A stretch of DNA of 64,000 nucleotides from an uncultured Geobacteraceae bacterium (GTDB lineage Bacteria; Desulfobacterota; Desulfuromonadia; Geobacterales; Pseudopelobacteraceae), in contig CAIRBT010000057.1 of NCBI GenBank assembly GCA_903876875.1, forward strand, positions 47,736 through 111,735. The letters are read 5' to 3'. The notes below the pieces were generated by a model. It was not told where the DNA came from. It saw only the letters and a list, made by a program, of their open reading frames with translations, and made no database searches. How positions within the stretch are numbered: the stretch's first letter is position 1; each line of letters begins with the position of its first letter. The translations under genes and the position numbers were made by a program. Positions 16,838 to 25,616 of this stretch are shown piece after piece.

Positions 16838-19363
16838 ATGGATTATTTACTAAGACGATTAGGCATCAGAACCAAACTCATTTTACTCTTTGTGTTCATC
16901 AAAGTTATTCCCTTGTTATTACTCGCAGTTCTTGCATGGCAGGGGGTTACCCGGCTCGGTCAAAAGGTTTCTGAACGGAACAGCGTCATGACCAGCAGTG
17001 TCCGGGATACCGTGGGACAGCTCAGCGACGTCATGACAAAGGAGTCGGTACGGGCTCTTGATGTCAAGTCACGGGAGCTGATTGAACGACTCACCACCGA
17101 TACCGCCCTTGCCGTCGCTGATTTCCTCCGGGCACGCGACAACGACATCCTGTTGGCAGCCACCCTCAACCCCTCGGAAAACGATTTTGAAAAGTTTGTC
17201 AGCAATCGGAAGCGGCTGTTGGCGGTGCCGGGAACGTGGGTGTTACGACCCGACGAAAAGGGGTGGGTGCCGGAAAATTCACCAAAAGACAAGCAACAGA
17301 TCATTACCCCTGACAACCCGGAGAACAAGCAGGACTTTAATTACCGCCCTTCCGACCACGTAACCACTCGGCAAAACAGGCCGCTCTACCACGAAATCAC
17401 CTTTGTCGATCTTAATGGCCAGGAAAAGCTGAAGGTGACAACCTCCGAGCTACTCCCCCGTGACTTAAAAAACGTTGCCCTCAGGAAGAACACCTATGTC
17501 GGTGCTGAAAATTACTTTGCCGAGCTGAAACGTTTGAAGCCGGGAGAGATTTATGTTTCCGACGTCATCGGCTCCTACGTCCGTTCCCACTATTACGGTG
17601 TGGTAACCCCTGAAGCGGCTCGTCAGGCCAAAATCCCCTTTGATCCGAAAAACGAGGCATACTCAGGCAAAGAGAATCCCCAGGGGAAACGCTTCAAGGG
17701 AATTATCCGCTGGGCGACACCGGTGGTCAAAGGGGGTAAAATTGTCGGCTATGTGACGCTGGCTCTTAATCATGATCACGTCATGAGTTTCACCGACAGC
17801 CTGATGCCGACAGAGGATCGCTACACCCCCATAGCCGATGCTTCCAATGGTAACTACGCCTTCATGTGGGACTATCTCGACCGGAACATTGCCCATCCGA
17901 GACACCAGTCGATCATCGGCTTCAATCCAAAAACAGGTGATTATGAGACCCCATGGCTGGAAGATTCCTTGTACAAAGGGTGGAAGGAGAGCGGTAAACC
18001 ACTACGGAATTATCTTGCCGCTGTTCCGGTTTTTGATCACCAGAGCCGCGACAAAAAGCCCTCCAAGGAGCTCATCAAAGAAGGAATCCGCGGACTGGAC
18101 GGCCGCTACCTCAATTTTGCCCCCCAATGTCAGGGGTGGTACGACCTGACCAAACAGGGGGGCTCCGGTTCTTTCACCATTCTCTGGTCAGGCGTCTGGA
18201 AGTTGACTACCGCCGCCACCATTCCCTATTTCACCGGCAAGTATGGAAAAACTCCCCGGGGCTTCGGCTATGTGACCATCGGTGCCAATGTGGACGAATT
18301 CCACAAATCCGCAACCGCCACCAAATCGTTGCTTGATACCAAAGTCAACAGCTATGGCGAGCAGATGAAAAAAGCGGCAAACGACACCCAGCAGATGATC
18401 TCCTCCAGTATGCAGCGGACCGCATGGTCACTGGCCGGTTCCACCTTCCTGATGGTTGCCCTGGTCATCCTGATTGCCATCTGGCTTGCCAACATGCTGA
18501 CCCGAAGGGTGACACTGCTCACCGACGGCCTGGCAAAAATCGAGCAGGGTAATTTTTCATACCGGATTGAAAAGGGGAGTAACGACGAAATGGGGCAGTT
18601 GGCCGATTCCATCAACCGGATGGCCGACAGCGTGGAAAGCTCTTTCCTGCAGGTGGAGGGGGCACGAAAACGTGCGGAGGAGGCAAACCGCATGAAAAGC
18701 ATTTTCCTTGCCAGTATGTCCCATGAACTGCGGACGCCGCTCAACGGAATTCTTGGTTTTGCCGAACTACTGAAACTGGATCTCCACGATCCAGAGCAGC
18801 AATCCTATGCGGACACTATCCACAGCAGCAGTCAGCACCTGCTCAACCTCCTGAACGATCTGCTCGATCTGGCGAAAATAGAGGCGGGGCGTATCGAATT
18901 AAAAAACAGTGCAACCGATCTGCGCCCCCTGCTCACCTCAGTTGCAGCCGGTCACCGCGTCCATGCTCTGAAAAAAGGGCTTATCCTGAAAGAGCAGTAT
19001 GCGAACGATCTGCCAACACACCTGGTCTGTGATGGCACCCGCCTGCGCCAAGTTTTGAACAATCTGCTTAACAATGCCGTCAAGTTTACGGTTAAAGGGC
19101 AGATTGAATTAACTGTTGAAAAGAGTGAACAGATGCTGCGCTTTACGGTAACCGATTCCGGCATTGGTATCGCACCAGAGCAGCAACAGAAGATTTTTGA
19201 GAAGTTCCATCAGGCCGATAACTTTTTAACCAGCGAACATAGCGGTACCGGACTCGGCCTGGCTCTGGCGAAGGAACTGGTAACCCTTATGGGAGGAACA
19301 ATGGCTGTTTCATCGAAACTGGGAGAAGGTTCAACATTCTCCTTTACGGCACCCTTGTCATGA
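16838..19363 (+). CDS. Membrane sensor histidine kinase with large periplasmic sensor
   Basis: An 841-residue kinase. TM1 is near residues 15-35. The periplasmic region is unusually large, about 480 residues, and likely Cache-type. TM2 lies near 535-555 (FLMVALVILIAIWLAN). HAMP, a short coiled coil, HisKA with SMSHELRTPLNG (His629), and an ATPase domain (NNLLNNAVKF, DSGIGIAPEQQQ, GTGLGLALAKEL) follow. ATG 16838 is chosen with AGGGGG upstream; a TTG three bases earlier is unlikely. It overlaps the single-domain receiver downstream by 4 bases, so the two form a cognate pair. Confidence 0.92.
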   Translation: MDYLLRRLGIRTKLILLFVFIKVIPLLLLAVLAWQGVTRLGQKVSERNSVMTSSVRDTVGQLSDVMTKESVRALDVKSRELIERLTTDTALAVADFLRARDNDILLAATLNPSENDFEKFVSNRKRLLAVPGTWVLRPDEKGWVPENSPKDKQQIITPDNPENKQDFNYRPSDHVTTRQNRPLYHEITFVDLNGQEKLKVTTSELLPRDLKNVALRKNTYVGAENYFAELKRLKPGEIYVSDVIGSYVRSHYYGVVTPEAARQAKIPFDPKNEAYSGKENPQGKRFKGIIRWATPVVKGGKIVGYVTLALNHDHVMSFTDSLMPTEDRYTPIADASNGNYAFMWDYLDRNIAHPRHQSIIGFNPKTGDYETPWLEDSLYKGWKESGKPLRNYLAAVPVFDHQSRDKKPSKELIKEGIRGLDGRYLNFAPQCQGWYDLTKQGGSGSFTILWSGVWKLTTAATIPYFTGKYGKTPRGFGYVTIGANVDEFHKSATATKSLLDTKVNSYGEQMKKAANDTQQMISSSMQRTAWSLAGSTFLMVALVILIAIWLANMLTRRVTLLTDGLAKIEQGNFSYRIEKGSNDEMGQLADSINRMADSVESSFLQVEGARKRAEEANRMKSIFLASMSHELRTPLNGILGFAELLKLDLHDPEQQSYADTIHSSSQHLLNLLNDLLDLAKIEAGRIELKNSATDLRPLLTSVAAGHRVHALKKGLILKEQYANDLPTHLVCDGTRLRQVLNNLLNNAVKFTVKGQIELTVEKSEQMLRFTVTDSGIGIAPEQQQKIFEKFHQADNFLTSEHSGTGLGLALAKELVTLMGGTMAVSSKLGEGSTFSFTAPLS

Positions 19364-19746
19364 GCAGACGCGTACTCGTTGTTGACGACACCGAATTAAA
19401 CCGCAAACTGGCCGCCGTCATTTTGAGACGCTTCGACTGGGAAGCCGATGAAGCGTCCGGGGGACAGGAAGCACTCGACATGCTCGCGGGAGAAGTTCCC
19501 TATCAGCTTGTGCTCCTCGACATTAAAATGCCCGGCATGAGTGGTGAAGAGGTGTGTCAAATTATTCGGGCAAACCCTCTAACGGCAAAGCTTCCGCTGA
19601 TTGCCTATACAGCTCATGCGCTTGAAGATGAGGTAGAGGGTTTTCTTGCCTTGGGCTTCAACGCCGTTCTGATAAAACCAATCAGCCTGGAGACTCTGGA
19701 AAGATCCATCGAAAAAGCACTGGCTCAAAAGGATGAATTCTTTTAA
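19360..19746 (+). CDS. Single-domain response regulator (CheY/DivK-like)
   Basis: 128 residues forming one receiver domain: acidic pair in LVVDDTE, phospho-acceptor Asp54 in LLDIKMPGMSG, conserved Thr in AYTAHA, and Lys in LIKPIS. It has no output domain, so it acts by protein contact or as a phosphorelay intermediate. The start overlaps the kinase stop (ATGA). Its most likely phosphodonor is that kinase. Confidence 0.93.
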   Translation: MSRRVLVVDDTELNRKLAAVILRRFDWEADEASGGQEALDMLAGEVPYQLVLLDIKMPGMSGEEVCQIIRANPLTAKLPLIAYTAHALEDEVEGFLALGFNAVLIKPISLETLERSIEKALAQKDEFF

Positions 19747-19808
19747 AAAAAGCACATTACCTGCGGTCAACTATTGACAGAGCGTCCTGCACATCGTACG
19801 TTACGCAT

Positions 19809-21182
19809 ATGATATCGACTCCGTCACGCATACTCGTCATTGATGACGATTCCACCTCACTCTTTGTCTTAAGCGGCTACTTAAAAAGAGAAGGTTATAC
19901 GGTGGTAACTGCCGCCAACGGCGAGCAGGCTCTTGAGCACCTTGTCCGGCAGAGCTTTGACCTACTCATTTCTGACCTCCGCATGCCGGGCATGGATGGC
20001 ATTATGCTGCTTGAGGAGATCCGCCGTCGCGATATTACCACCCCCCTCATCATTGTGACTGCGTGTGGCAGCATTGCAAGTGCCGTAGAGGCTATTCGCA
20101 AGGGAGCCTACGATTACATTGAGAAGCCTTTTAATCCGGACAACCTGCAACTTACCGTGGAACGGGTACTCAACTACCATCGTGCAGTAACAGAAAACAA
20201 TCAGATAAAGGCATATTTGGAAGAGCATTTCACCTTTCAGAATCTCATCACGGTGAATCCGGCCATGAAGCAGATGCTCGGCATGGCGGCACGGGTGGCC
20301 TCATCTCCCCGCACAACCGTTGCCATTTACGGTGAAAGCGGTACCGGCAAAGAAGTGTTGGCACGGGCCATTCATTACGCCAGCACCGGTATGCCGACCC
20401 GGTTTGTTGCTGTCAATTGTGCTGCCATCCCAGAGCAACTGCTGGAGAGTGAACTATTCGGCCACGTCAAAGGTGCCTTTACCGGTGCGGACAAAGAGAG
20501 GGAGGGGAAGTTTCAGCAGGCACGTGGCGGCACCCTGCTCCTCGACGAAATTGGCGACCTCCCCTTCTCCCTGCAAACAAAACTGCTGCGTGCCCTCCAG
20601 GAGCGAACCTTTGAAAAAGTGGGAGGAAACGACAGTATGCCGCTGGACTGCCGGGTAATCGTCGCGACCAATGCCAACCTGGCCGCGCGGGTGGCAACCG
20701 GTTCCTTTCGTGAAGACCTCTTCCACAGGATTGATGTATTCCCGCTCCACATCCCACCACTTCGGGAGCGGAAGGACGACATTAAACAAATCTGTGTGCA
20801 CGTTATTTCCGAGCTGCACCAGCATCTTGGCAAAACTGTTTTGGCCATAGCCACGGAGGCCATGGATGCCATTCTTGCCCATAACTGGCCGGGCAACGTT
20901 CGGGAACTGCGCAATCGTCTCGAACGGGGAGCCATACTCACCTCAGACGGCCATATCCGCACCGAACACCTGGGACTGCTACAGCAGACCGAAGCTTCCC
21001 GCGACGGGGAACACGCTGCACTCCCGTATACAACCTATACGCTTAAAGTACCGAATGACGCCCTTGCCCTTGCCTCCCTGACCAGCCAGATTCTATCCCA
21101 AACACTGGCACGCTGCCAGGGGAATAAATCGAAGGCAGCACAGTTACTTAAAATAGATCGTAAAATGTTTTACCGGGAGTAA
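19809..21182 (+). CDS. NtrC-family sigma-54-dependent response regulator with short C-terminus
   Basis: 457 residues. The receiver domain has VIDDDS, Asp56 in ISDLRMPGMDG and EKPFNP. The AAA+ domain has Walker A GESGTGKE, sigma-54 contact loop GAFTGA and Walker B LLLDEIGD. The helix-turn-helix at the end (GNKSKAAQLLKIDRKMFYRE) stops right after the recognition helix, where homologs usually have about six more residues. It may still bind DNA. It lies 62 bases after the single-domain receiver. No ideal sigma-54 promoter was found close by, so its targets are probably elsewhere. Confidence 0.92.
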   Translation: MISTPSRILVIDDDSTSLFVLSGYLKREGYTVVTAANGEQALEHLVRQSFDLLISDLRMPGMDGIMLLEEIRRRDITTPLIIVTACGSIASAVEAIRKGAYDYIEKPFNPDNLQLTVERVLNYHRAVTENNQIKAYLEEHFTFQNLITVNPAMKQMLGMAARVASSPRTTVAIYGESGTGKEVLARAIHYASTGMPTRFVAVNCAAIPEQLLESELFGHVKGAFTGADKEREGKFQQARGGTLLLDEIGDLPFSLQTKLLRALQERTFEKVGGNDSMPLDCRVIVATNANLAARVATGSFREDLFHRIDVFPLHIPPLRERKDDIKQICVHVISELHQHLGKTVLAIATEAMDAILAHNWPGNVRELRNRLERGAILTSDGHIRTEHLGLLQQTEASRDGEHAALPYTTYTLKVPNDALALASLTSQILSQTLARCQGNKSKAAQLLKIDRKMFYRE

Positions 21183-21224
21183 CGCCCCCCGTACTGCAGC
21201 GGTACAACAAGGAAGAATCGAACC

Positions 21225-22346
21225 ATGAGCGAGGCACATCACAGTATTTTGATAGTGGATGATATTCCCCTAAATATCACCCTGCTGAGAGCCATGCTCC
21301 GCAAGGCCGGCTACCTGACCATTACCGCCGCTTCGGGACGAGAGGGGCGACGACTGGCTCTTGAGCAGCAACCATCTCTTATTTTGCTGGACATCACCAT
21401 GCCGGAAGAAGATGGTGTCACCACATGCAGAATACTCAAAGCAGATCCCCGTACCGCCGACATTCCGGTCATTTTTCTGTCTGCCCTGAGCGGCACCGAT
21501 ATCAAGGTAACAGGTTTTGCCACCGGTGCCGTCGATTATATTACCAAGCCCTTTGAGCGGGAAGAAGTCTTGGCACGCATTTCTCTCCATCTCCAGATGC
21601 GTGAGCGATATGTGGCCGTAGTGCGGAGTCAGGATACCATGTATGTCAAGCTCAACACCGCCCAACGTAGCATGCTGCCAAAACCGGACGAGATGCCTGA
21701 TGCCGCTTTTGCCGTCCACTATCGGGCATTTCACGCTGCCGGAGGCGATTTTTATGATGTCGTGCGCGGAAAAGATGGCTGTTACCGTTACTTCATCGCC
21801 GACATCAGCGGCCATGATGTGGACACTTCGCTCAACACCTCGGCCATAAAGGCACTGTTTCACCAGAGCAGTACGGCATACAACTCGCCGACAGAGATTG
21901 TTGAATCCATTCACCGGGGGCTCATGCCACTATTCTCCACGAGCGGCATGCATATGACCGGTGCTCTCATCCAACTGGATCGCCAGACACGTACGGCGAC
22001 CTTAGTTAATGCCGGTCATCTGCCTGCTATCCACCTCTCCGTTGACAGCCACGTTTCACAGGTTGAAACGGAGGGGGATATCCTTGGCGTCTTTGACGAA
22101 CTGGTGCTGGTGCCAAAGACGTTTGAGGTACAAAAGGGAGATCGGATTTTCATCTATACGGATGGGCTGATTGAACAGAACAACCTCAACTGCAACCGCC
22201 ATGCCGGCATCAAGAAACTCATGGCACTCTGCCATACCACATCGGCACTGCCCCTGCAGGAGGCGGTTAATGCCATCAGTTCCCGCATTTTTCCGATTGA
22301 TACCCCCCCGACAGATGATATAATCCTTTTGGGGATTGAGGTGTAA
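21225..22346 (+). CDS. Response regulator with PP2C (RsbU/SpoIIE-type) phosphatase output
   Basis: 373 residues. The receiver domain has IVDDIP, Asp56 in LLDITMPEEDG, and ITKPFE. A short linker leads to a PPM-type Ser/Thr phosphatase domain with metal-binding AGGDFYDV, IADISGHDVD, VNAGHLPA and YTDGLIE. Such proteins dephosphorylate a STAS-domain anti-sigma antagonist when their receiver is phosphorylated. A STAS protein is encoded 60 bases downstream, which is a likely substrate. No RsbW/SpoIIAB-like kinase is encoded nearby. Confidence 0.92.
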   Translation: MSEAHHSILIVDDIPLNITLLRAMLRKAGYLTITAASGREGRRLALEQQPSLILLDITMPEEDGVTTCRILKADPRTADIPVIFLSALSGTDIKVTGFATGAVDYITKPFEREEVLARISLHLQMRERYVAVVRSQDTMYVKLNTAQRSMLPKPDEMPDAAFAVHYRAFHAAGGDFYDVVRGKDGCYRYFIADISGHDVDTSLNTSAIKALFHQSSTAYNSPTEIVESIHRGLMPLFSTSGMHMTGALIQLDRQTRTATLVNAGHLPAIHLSVDSHVSQVETEGDILGVFDELVLVPKTFEVQKGDRIFIYTDGLIEQNNLNCNRHAGIKKLMALCHTTSALPLQEAVNAISSRIFPIDTPPTDDIILLGIEV

Positions 22347-22405
22347 GACACTATCAACAAGAATACCCGGTGATCCAGTAACGATACGGAGGAAAATACC
22401 AGGAA

Positions 22406-22711
22406 ATGTCAGTCATACAGAAAGAGGATACGCGGGCCACATTCAGCCCCACTGCCAACATTGTTGCCAGTGAACTAGAAGTAATGCGAAGCGCGCTCCA
22501 GCAATTGCTTGCCGATGGGGTAACCGAGCTGGAAATGGATCTGTCAAACGTCAAGATGATCGACTCCATGGGGCTTGGTATGATAGTCGCTACCCACAAT
22601 TCACTCAAGAAAAGTACGGGGATATTCACCGTTGTCCATGCATCAAAGGAACTGTACGACCTGTTCCGCAGCATGCGCCTCACCCAGCACTTTTCCGTTT
22701 CTTCGGACTGA
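22406..22711 (+). CDS. STAS-domain anti-sigma factor antagonist
   Basis: 101 residues with the SpoIIAA/RsbV fold. The phosphorylation site is the Ser in MIDSMGLGMIV, preceded by the strand VTELEMDLSNVKMID. In partner switching, the unphosphorylated form binds an anti-sigma kinase and frees a sigma factor or another target. It stands between its likely phosphatase (21225-22346) and a hybrid kinase. The usual anti-sigma kinase gene is absent here. The start ATG follows GGAGGAAAATACCAGGAA. Confidence 0.9.
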   Translation: MSVIQKEDTRATFSPTANIVASELEVMRSALQQLLADGVTELEMDLSNVKMIDSMGLGMIVATHNSLKKSTGIFTVVHASKELYDLFRSMRLTQHFSVSSD

Positions 22712-22726
22712 CGGAGTAATTTTCCC

Positions 22727-24712
22727 ATGGACAAAGTTGAAGGGCACCATGCCCGACAATTCAAGCTGGAAAGTCAGAACGAAGCTTTACTGCTGTCGCT
22801 TGAAGACGTGGCAAAACGTGAGAGGCGACTGAGGGCATTTCTCGAAAATTCCTATGACGTCCTTTTCACACTGGATGCCACAGGTCACTTCAACTTTGTG
22901 TCCGCTGCATGGGAACGTCACTTTGGCTATCCGGTTGACTCTGTGATTGGAATCCACTTTACCTCCGTCATTCACCCGGATGACATCTCCGGTTGCACCA
23001 CCCTTCTGAATCAAGTCATAGATAACGGACTCGGAGGTATCAGCCTGCCGCTCCGCATCGGACATGTTAATGGCACCTGGCGAATCTTTGAAACGACCGG
23101 GAGCCCCTATACTGAAACCGACGGTACCCTGATGTTCACCGGTGTCGCCCATGACATTACCGAAAGAACCGAATCGGAAGCACTGCTGCGGGAAAGCAAC
23201 GACCGTTTTTATCAGTTGGCACAGCAGAGTGGCACCATTACCTGGGAAATGAACGCCCAGGGGCTTTTTACCTACATGAGCCATCTCACCACTGATATTC
23301 TCGGCATTTCCCCCGAAGAGGTTGTCGGTCAGCTCCACTTTTACGATCTGTTCCCCGAACCGGGACGCCACCTGATGAAGAGTACAACTCTCGCCGCCAT
23401 GAAGCGGAGGGAAACGTTTAAGAACGTCGAACTGAGCTTGGTATCCCGTGATGGAAAACAGATGTGGTTCTCCAGTAATGGCATACCACTCCTTGATGAA
23501 AAAGGTGAATTACGGGGTTATCGGGGCAATTACAGCGACATCACCGAAAGCAGAAAATTGAAAGAGCAGCTCTACCAATCCCAAAAGATGGAGGCGGTGG
23601 GGGAGCTGGCAGGGGGACTTGCCCATGATTTCAATAATGTCCTGAGCATTATCGGCGGCTATTGCAGCCTCATGAAAATGGAACTTGAGCGGGATGAACC
23701 GCACTGGGAGTTTATCGACCGGATACAGGCCGCTTCAGAACGGGCCAGTGAACTGACCCGCAGCATGCTTACCTTCAGCCGAACCCAGGATATTCACCAG
23801 CAAAGTTACAACCTTAACACCATTGTTGCCGCAGTCGGCACTCTTACCAAGAGAATCATTGGTGAACATATTAATTTCACCATCAAACCGACCGTCACAC
23901 CACTGCCGGTCTATGTGGACAGCAGCCAGATTGAACAGGTACTGATTAATCTCGTCAACAACGCCAAGGATGCCATGCCGAACGGTGGAGAGCTGACAAT
24001 CTGCACCGATTATATGTATGTTGACGGCCAACTGCTCTCCGATCATGGCGTTGAAACGGGGGGGGAATATGCTGTCGTTCTGGTCACCGACACCGGTAGT
24101 GGCATGGACGAAGCAACCGTCCAGCGGATCTTCGAACCTTTCTTCACAACGAAGGAGATCGGCAAGGGGACAGGACTCGGTCTGGCCATGGTCTATGGCA
24201 TCGTAAAACAACATAACGGTTTTCTGGAAGTGACCAGCAAACCGGGAGAAGGCACCTGCTTCAGCTTATTTCTGCCGATTATCGAATCTCACTTTGCCGA
24301 TTTTACCGTTAACCGCCACACTGACACGGAACAGATCACCGGCAGTGAAACCATTTTGATCGTGGAAGATGATGTTGAAGTTCTCGATTTCATGAAAAAA
24401 ATGCTCTCGAAGCTCGGCTACCAGATCATTACGGCCAGTGACGGGCGGGAGGCAGTGGCACAATTTCGAGAGCATGCCGAGGATATTGAGCTAATCATCA
24501 TGGATCTTATCATGCCACAGATGGGGGGGCGACAGGCTTACGATAAAATCAGACTGTTACACCCCCAGGTTCGGGTACTTTTTTGCAGTGGTCACAACAT
24601 ATCTGCAATGCAACTTCAAGATGACACCGGCTCAGCCGTTGATTTTATTTCTAAACCGGTTACCATGAACGCATTCTTGAAAAAAATCCGTGAAATGCTG
24701 GGTACCAGATAG
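22727..24712 (+). CDS. Hybrid PAS sensor histidine kinase with C-terminal receiver
   Basis: A 661-residue soluble protein with no membrane segment. A coiled-coil start precedes two PAS domains (about 35-150 and 160-275). The HisKA domain has AGGLAHDFNNVLS (His300), of the HWE-unlike, NtrB-like DFNN type. The ATPase domain has INLVNNAKDAMP, DTGSGMD and KGTGLGLAMVYGIV. The C-terminal receiver has Asp593 in IIMDLIMPQMGG and SKPVT. It probably senses a cytoplasmic signal. It lies 15 bases after the STAS gene and is likely co-transcribed. Confidence 0.92.
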   Translation: MDKVEGHHARQFKLESQNEALLLSLEDVAKRERRLRAFLENSYDVLFTLDATGHFNFVSAAWERHFGYPVDSVIGIHFTSVIHPDDISGCTTLLNQVIDNGLGGISLPLRIGHVNGTWRIFETTGSPYTETDGTLMFTGVAHDITERTESEALLRESNDRFYQLAQQSGTITWEMNAQGLFTYMSHLTTDILGISPEEVVGQLHFYDLFPEPGRHLMKSTTLAAMKRRETFKNVELSLVSRDGKQMWFSSNGIPLLDEKGELRGYRGNYSDITESRKLKEQLYQSQKMEAVGELAGGLAHDFNNVLSIIGGYCSLMKMELERDEPHWEFIDRIQAASERASELTRSMLTFSRTQDIHQQSYNLNTIVAAVGTLTKRIIGEHINFTIKPTVTPLPVYVDSSQIEQVLINLVNNAKDAMPNGGELTICTDYMYVDGQLLSDHGVETGGEYAVVLVTDTGSGMDEATVQRIFEPFFTTKEIGKGTGLGLAMVYGIVKQHNGFLEVTSKPGEGTCFSLFLPIIESHFADFTVNRHTDTEQITGSETILIVEDDVEVLDFMKKMLSKLGYQIITASDGREAVAQFREHAEDIELIIMDLIMPQMGGRQAYDKIRLLHPQVRVLFCSGHNISAMQLQDDTGSAVDFISKPVTMNAFLKKIREMLGTR

Positions 24713-24788
24713 GACCAGAGAGGTAACACTCGGAATTACGGGGCAAATGTGTTATGGTTACATAAACCACGTTAATTGGGAGGAAACA

Positions 24789-25616
24789 ATGGGGAAAATA
24801 TTCATTGCAGTGGTATTGTTTACACTGCTATTCACCACTCACGGCTCGGCAAACTCAGGCAATTTTGTCATCGGCGTTGCACCGCACACCAGTGCCCGTG
24901 TTATTGTGGAGATGTACCAACCACTGAGACAGTATATGGAAAAAGCGTTGGGAGTTCCGGTTGAAATAGTCACCGCACCGGATTTTGACACATTTGCCCG
25001 CCGCGGACTGGCTCAGGATTTTGATATTGCGATCACCACCGGCCATCAAGCACGCCTTTTACAAGTGGATGCAAAATATCAACCATTACTCACCTATAAA
25101 GCTGACTTTAAAGCGGTTGCACTGGTTGCTGCCGCCGGTCCGATTACCACCGCTACCCAGCTCAAGGGGAAGCCGGTATTAGGTTTGAGCCCCACTTCTC
25201 TGGTAACCCTCTGGGGACTCCACTGGCTCAAAGACAACAAGATAGCTGCCACATCGGTCAAATTTGTCAGTGCCTCGGACAGCGTCGCCCAACTGATCCT
25301 GTCCGGCGAGGCAACAGCCGGTTTCACCTCACAGGCTAATTTCCAGAAACTAACCCCCGAAGTACGCGCCCAGTTACGTATACTGGCCGAAAGCAAACCG
25401 ATGGCAGGCCGGGTCTACGTGCTCAACAATCGACGTTCCGCCGATCGAAAAAAGATTGCGGATTTACTCTGGAAATTCTCCGAAACTCCCGAAGCAAAAA
25501 CTTATTTCACCAATAACAAACTGGAAGGGTACCGTCCCCTACGAAACAATGAGCTGAAGGAAATGGACTCCTTTGCCAACGAAGTGAGAAAAATAGTTAA
25601 GAGCCCGCCAAAATGA
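24789..25616 (+). CDS. Periplasmic PhnD/TorT-like binding protein, probable sensor partner
   Basis: 275 residues with a signal peptide ([19 protein letters not shown]). A periplasmic type II binding fold of the phosphate/phosphonate PhnD family follows, with [32 protein letters not shown] and [19 protein letters not shown] 24789 is chosen because GGAGGAAACA lies just upstream; the longer in-frame start at 24690 overlaps the previous gene and lacks a signal peptide. There are no transporter genes beside it. Instead its stop overlaps a TorS-like kinase by 4 bases, so it most likely presents a ligand to that kinase. Confidence 0.88.
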   Translation: MGKIFIAVVLFTLLFTTHGSANSGNFVIGVAPHTSARVIVEMYQPLRQYMEKALGVPVEIVTAPDFDTFARRGLAQDFDIAITTGHQARLLQVDAKYQPLLTYKADFKAVALVAAAGPITTATQLKGKPVLGLSPTSLVTLWGLHWLKDNKIAATSVKFVSASDSVAQLILSGEATAGFTSQANFQKLTPEVRAQLRILAESKPMAGRVYVLNNRRSADRKKIADLLWKFSETPEAKTYFTNNKLEGYRPLRNNELKEMDSFANEVRKIVKSPPK

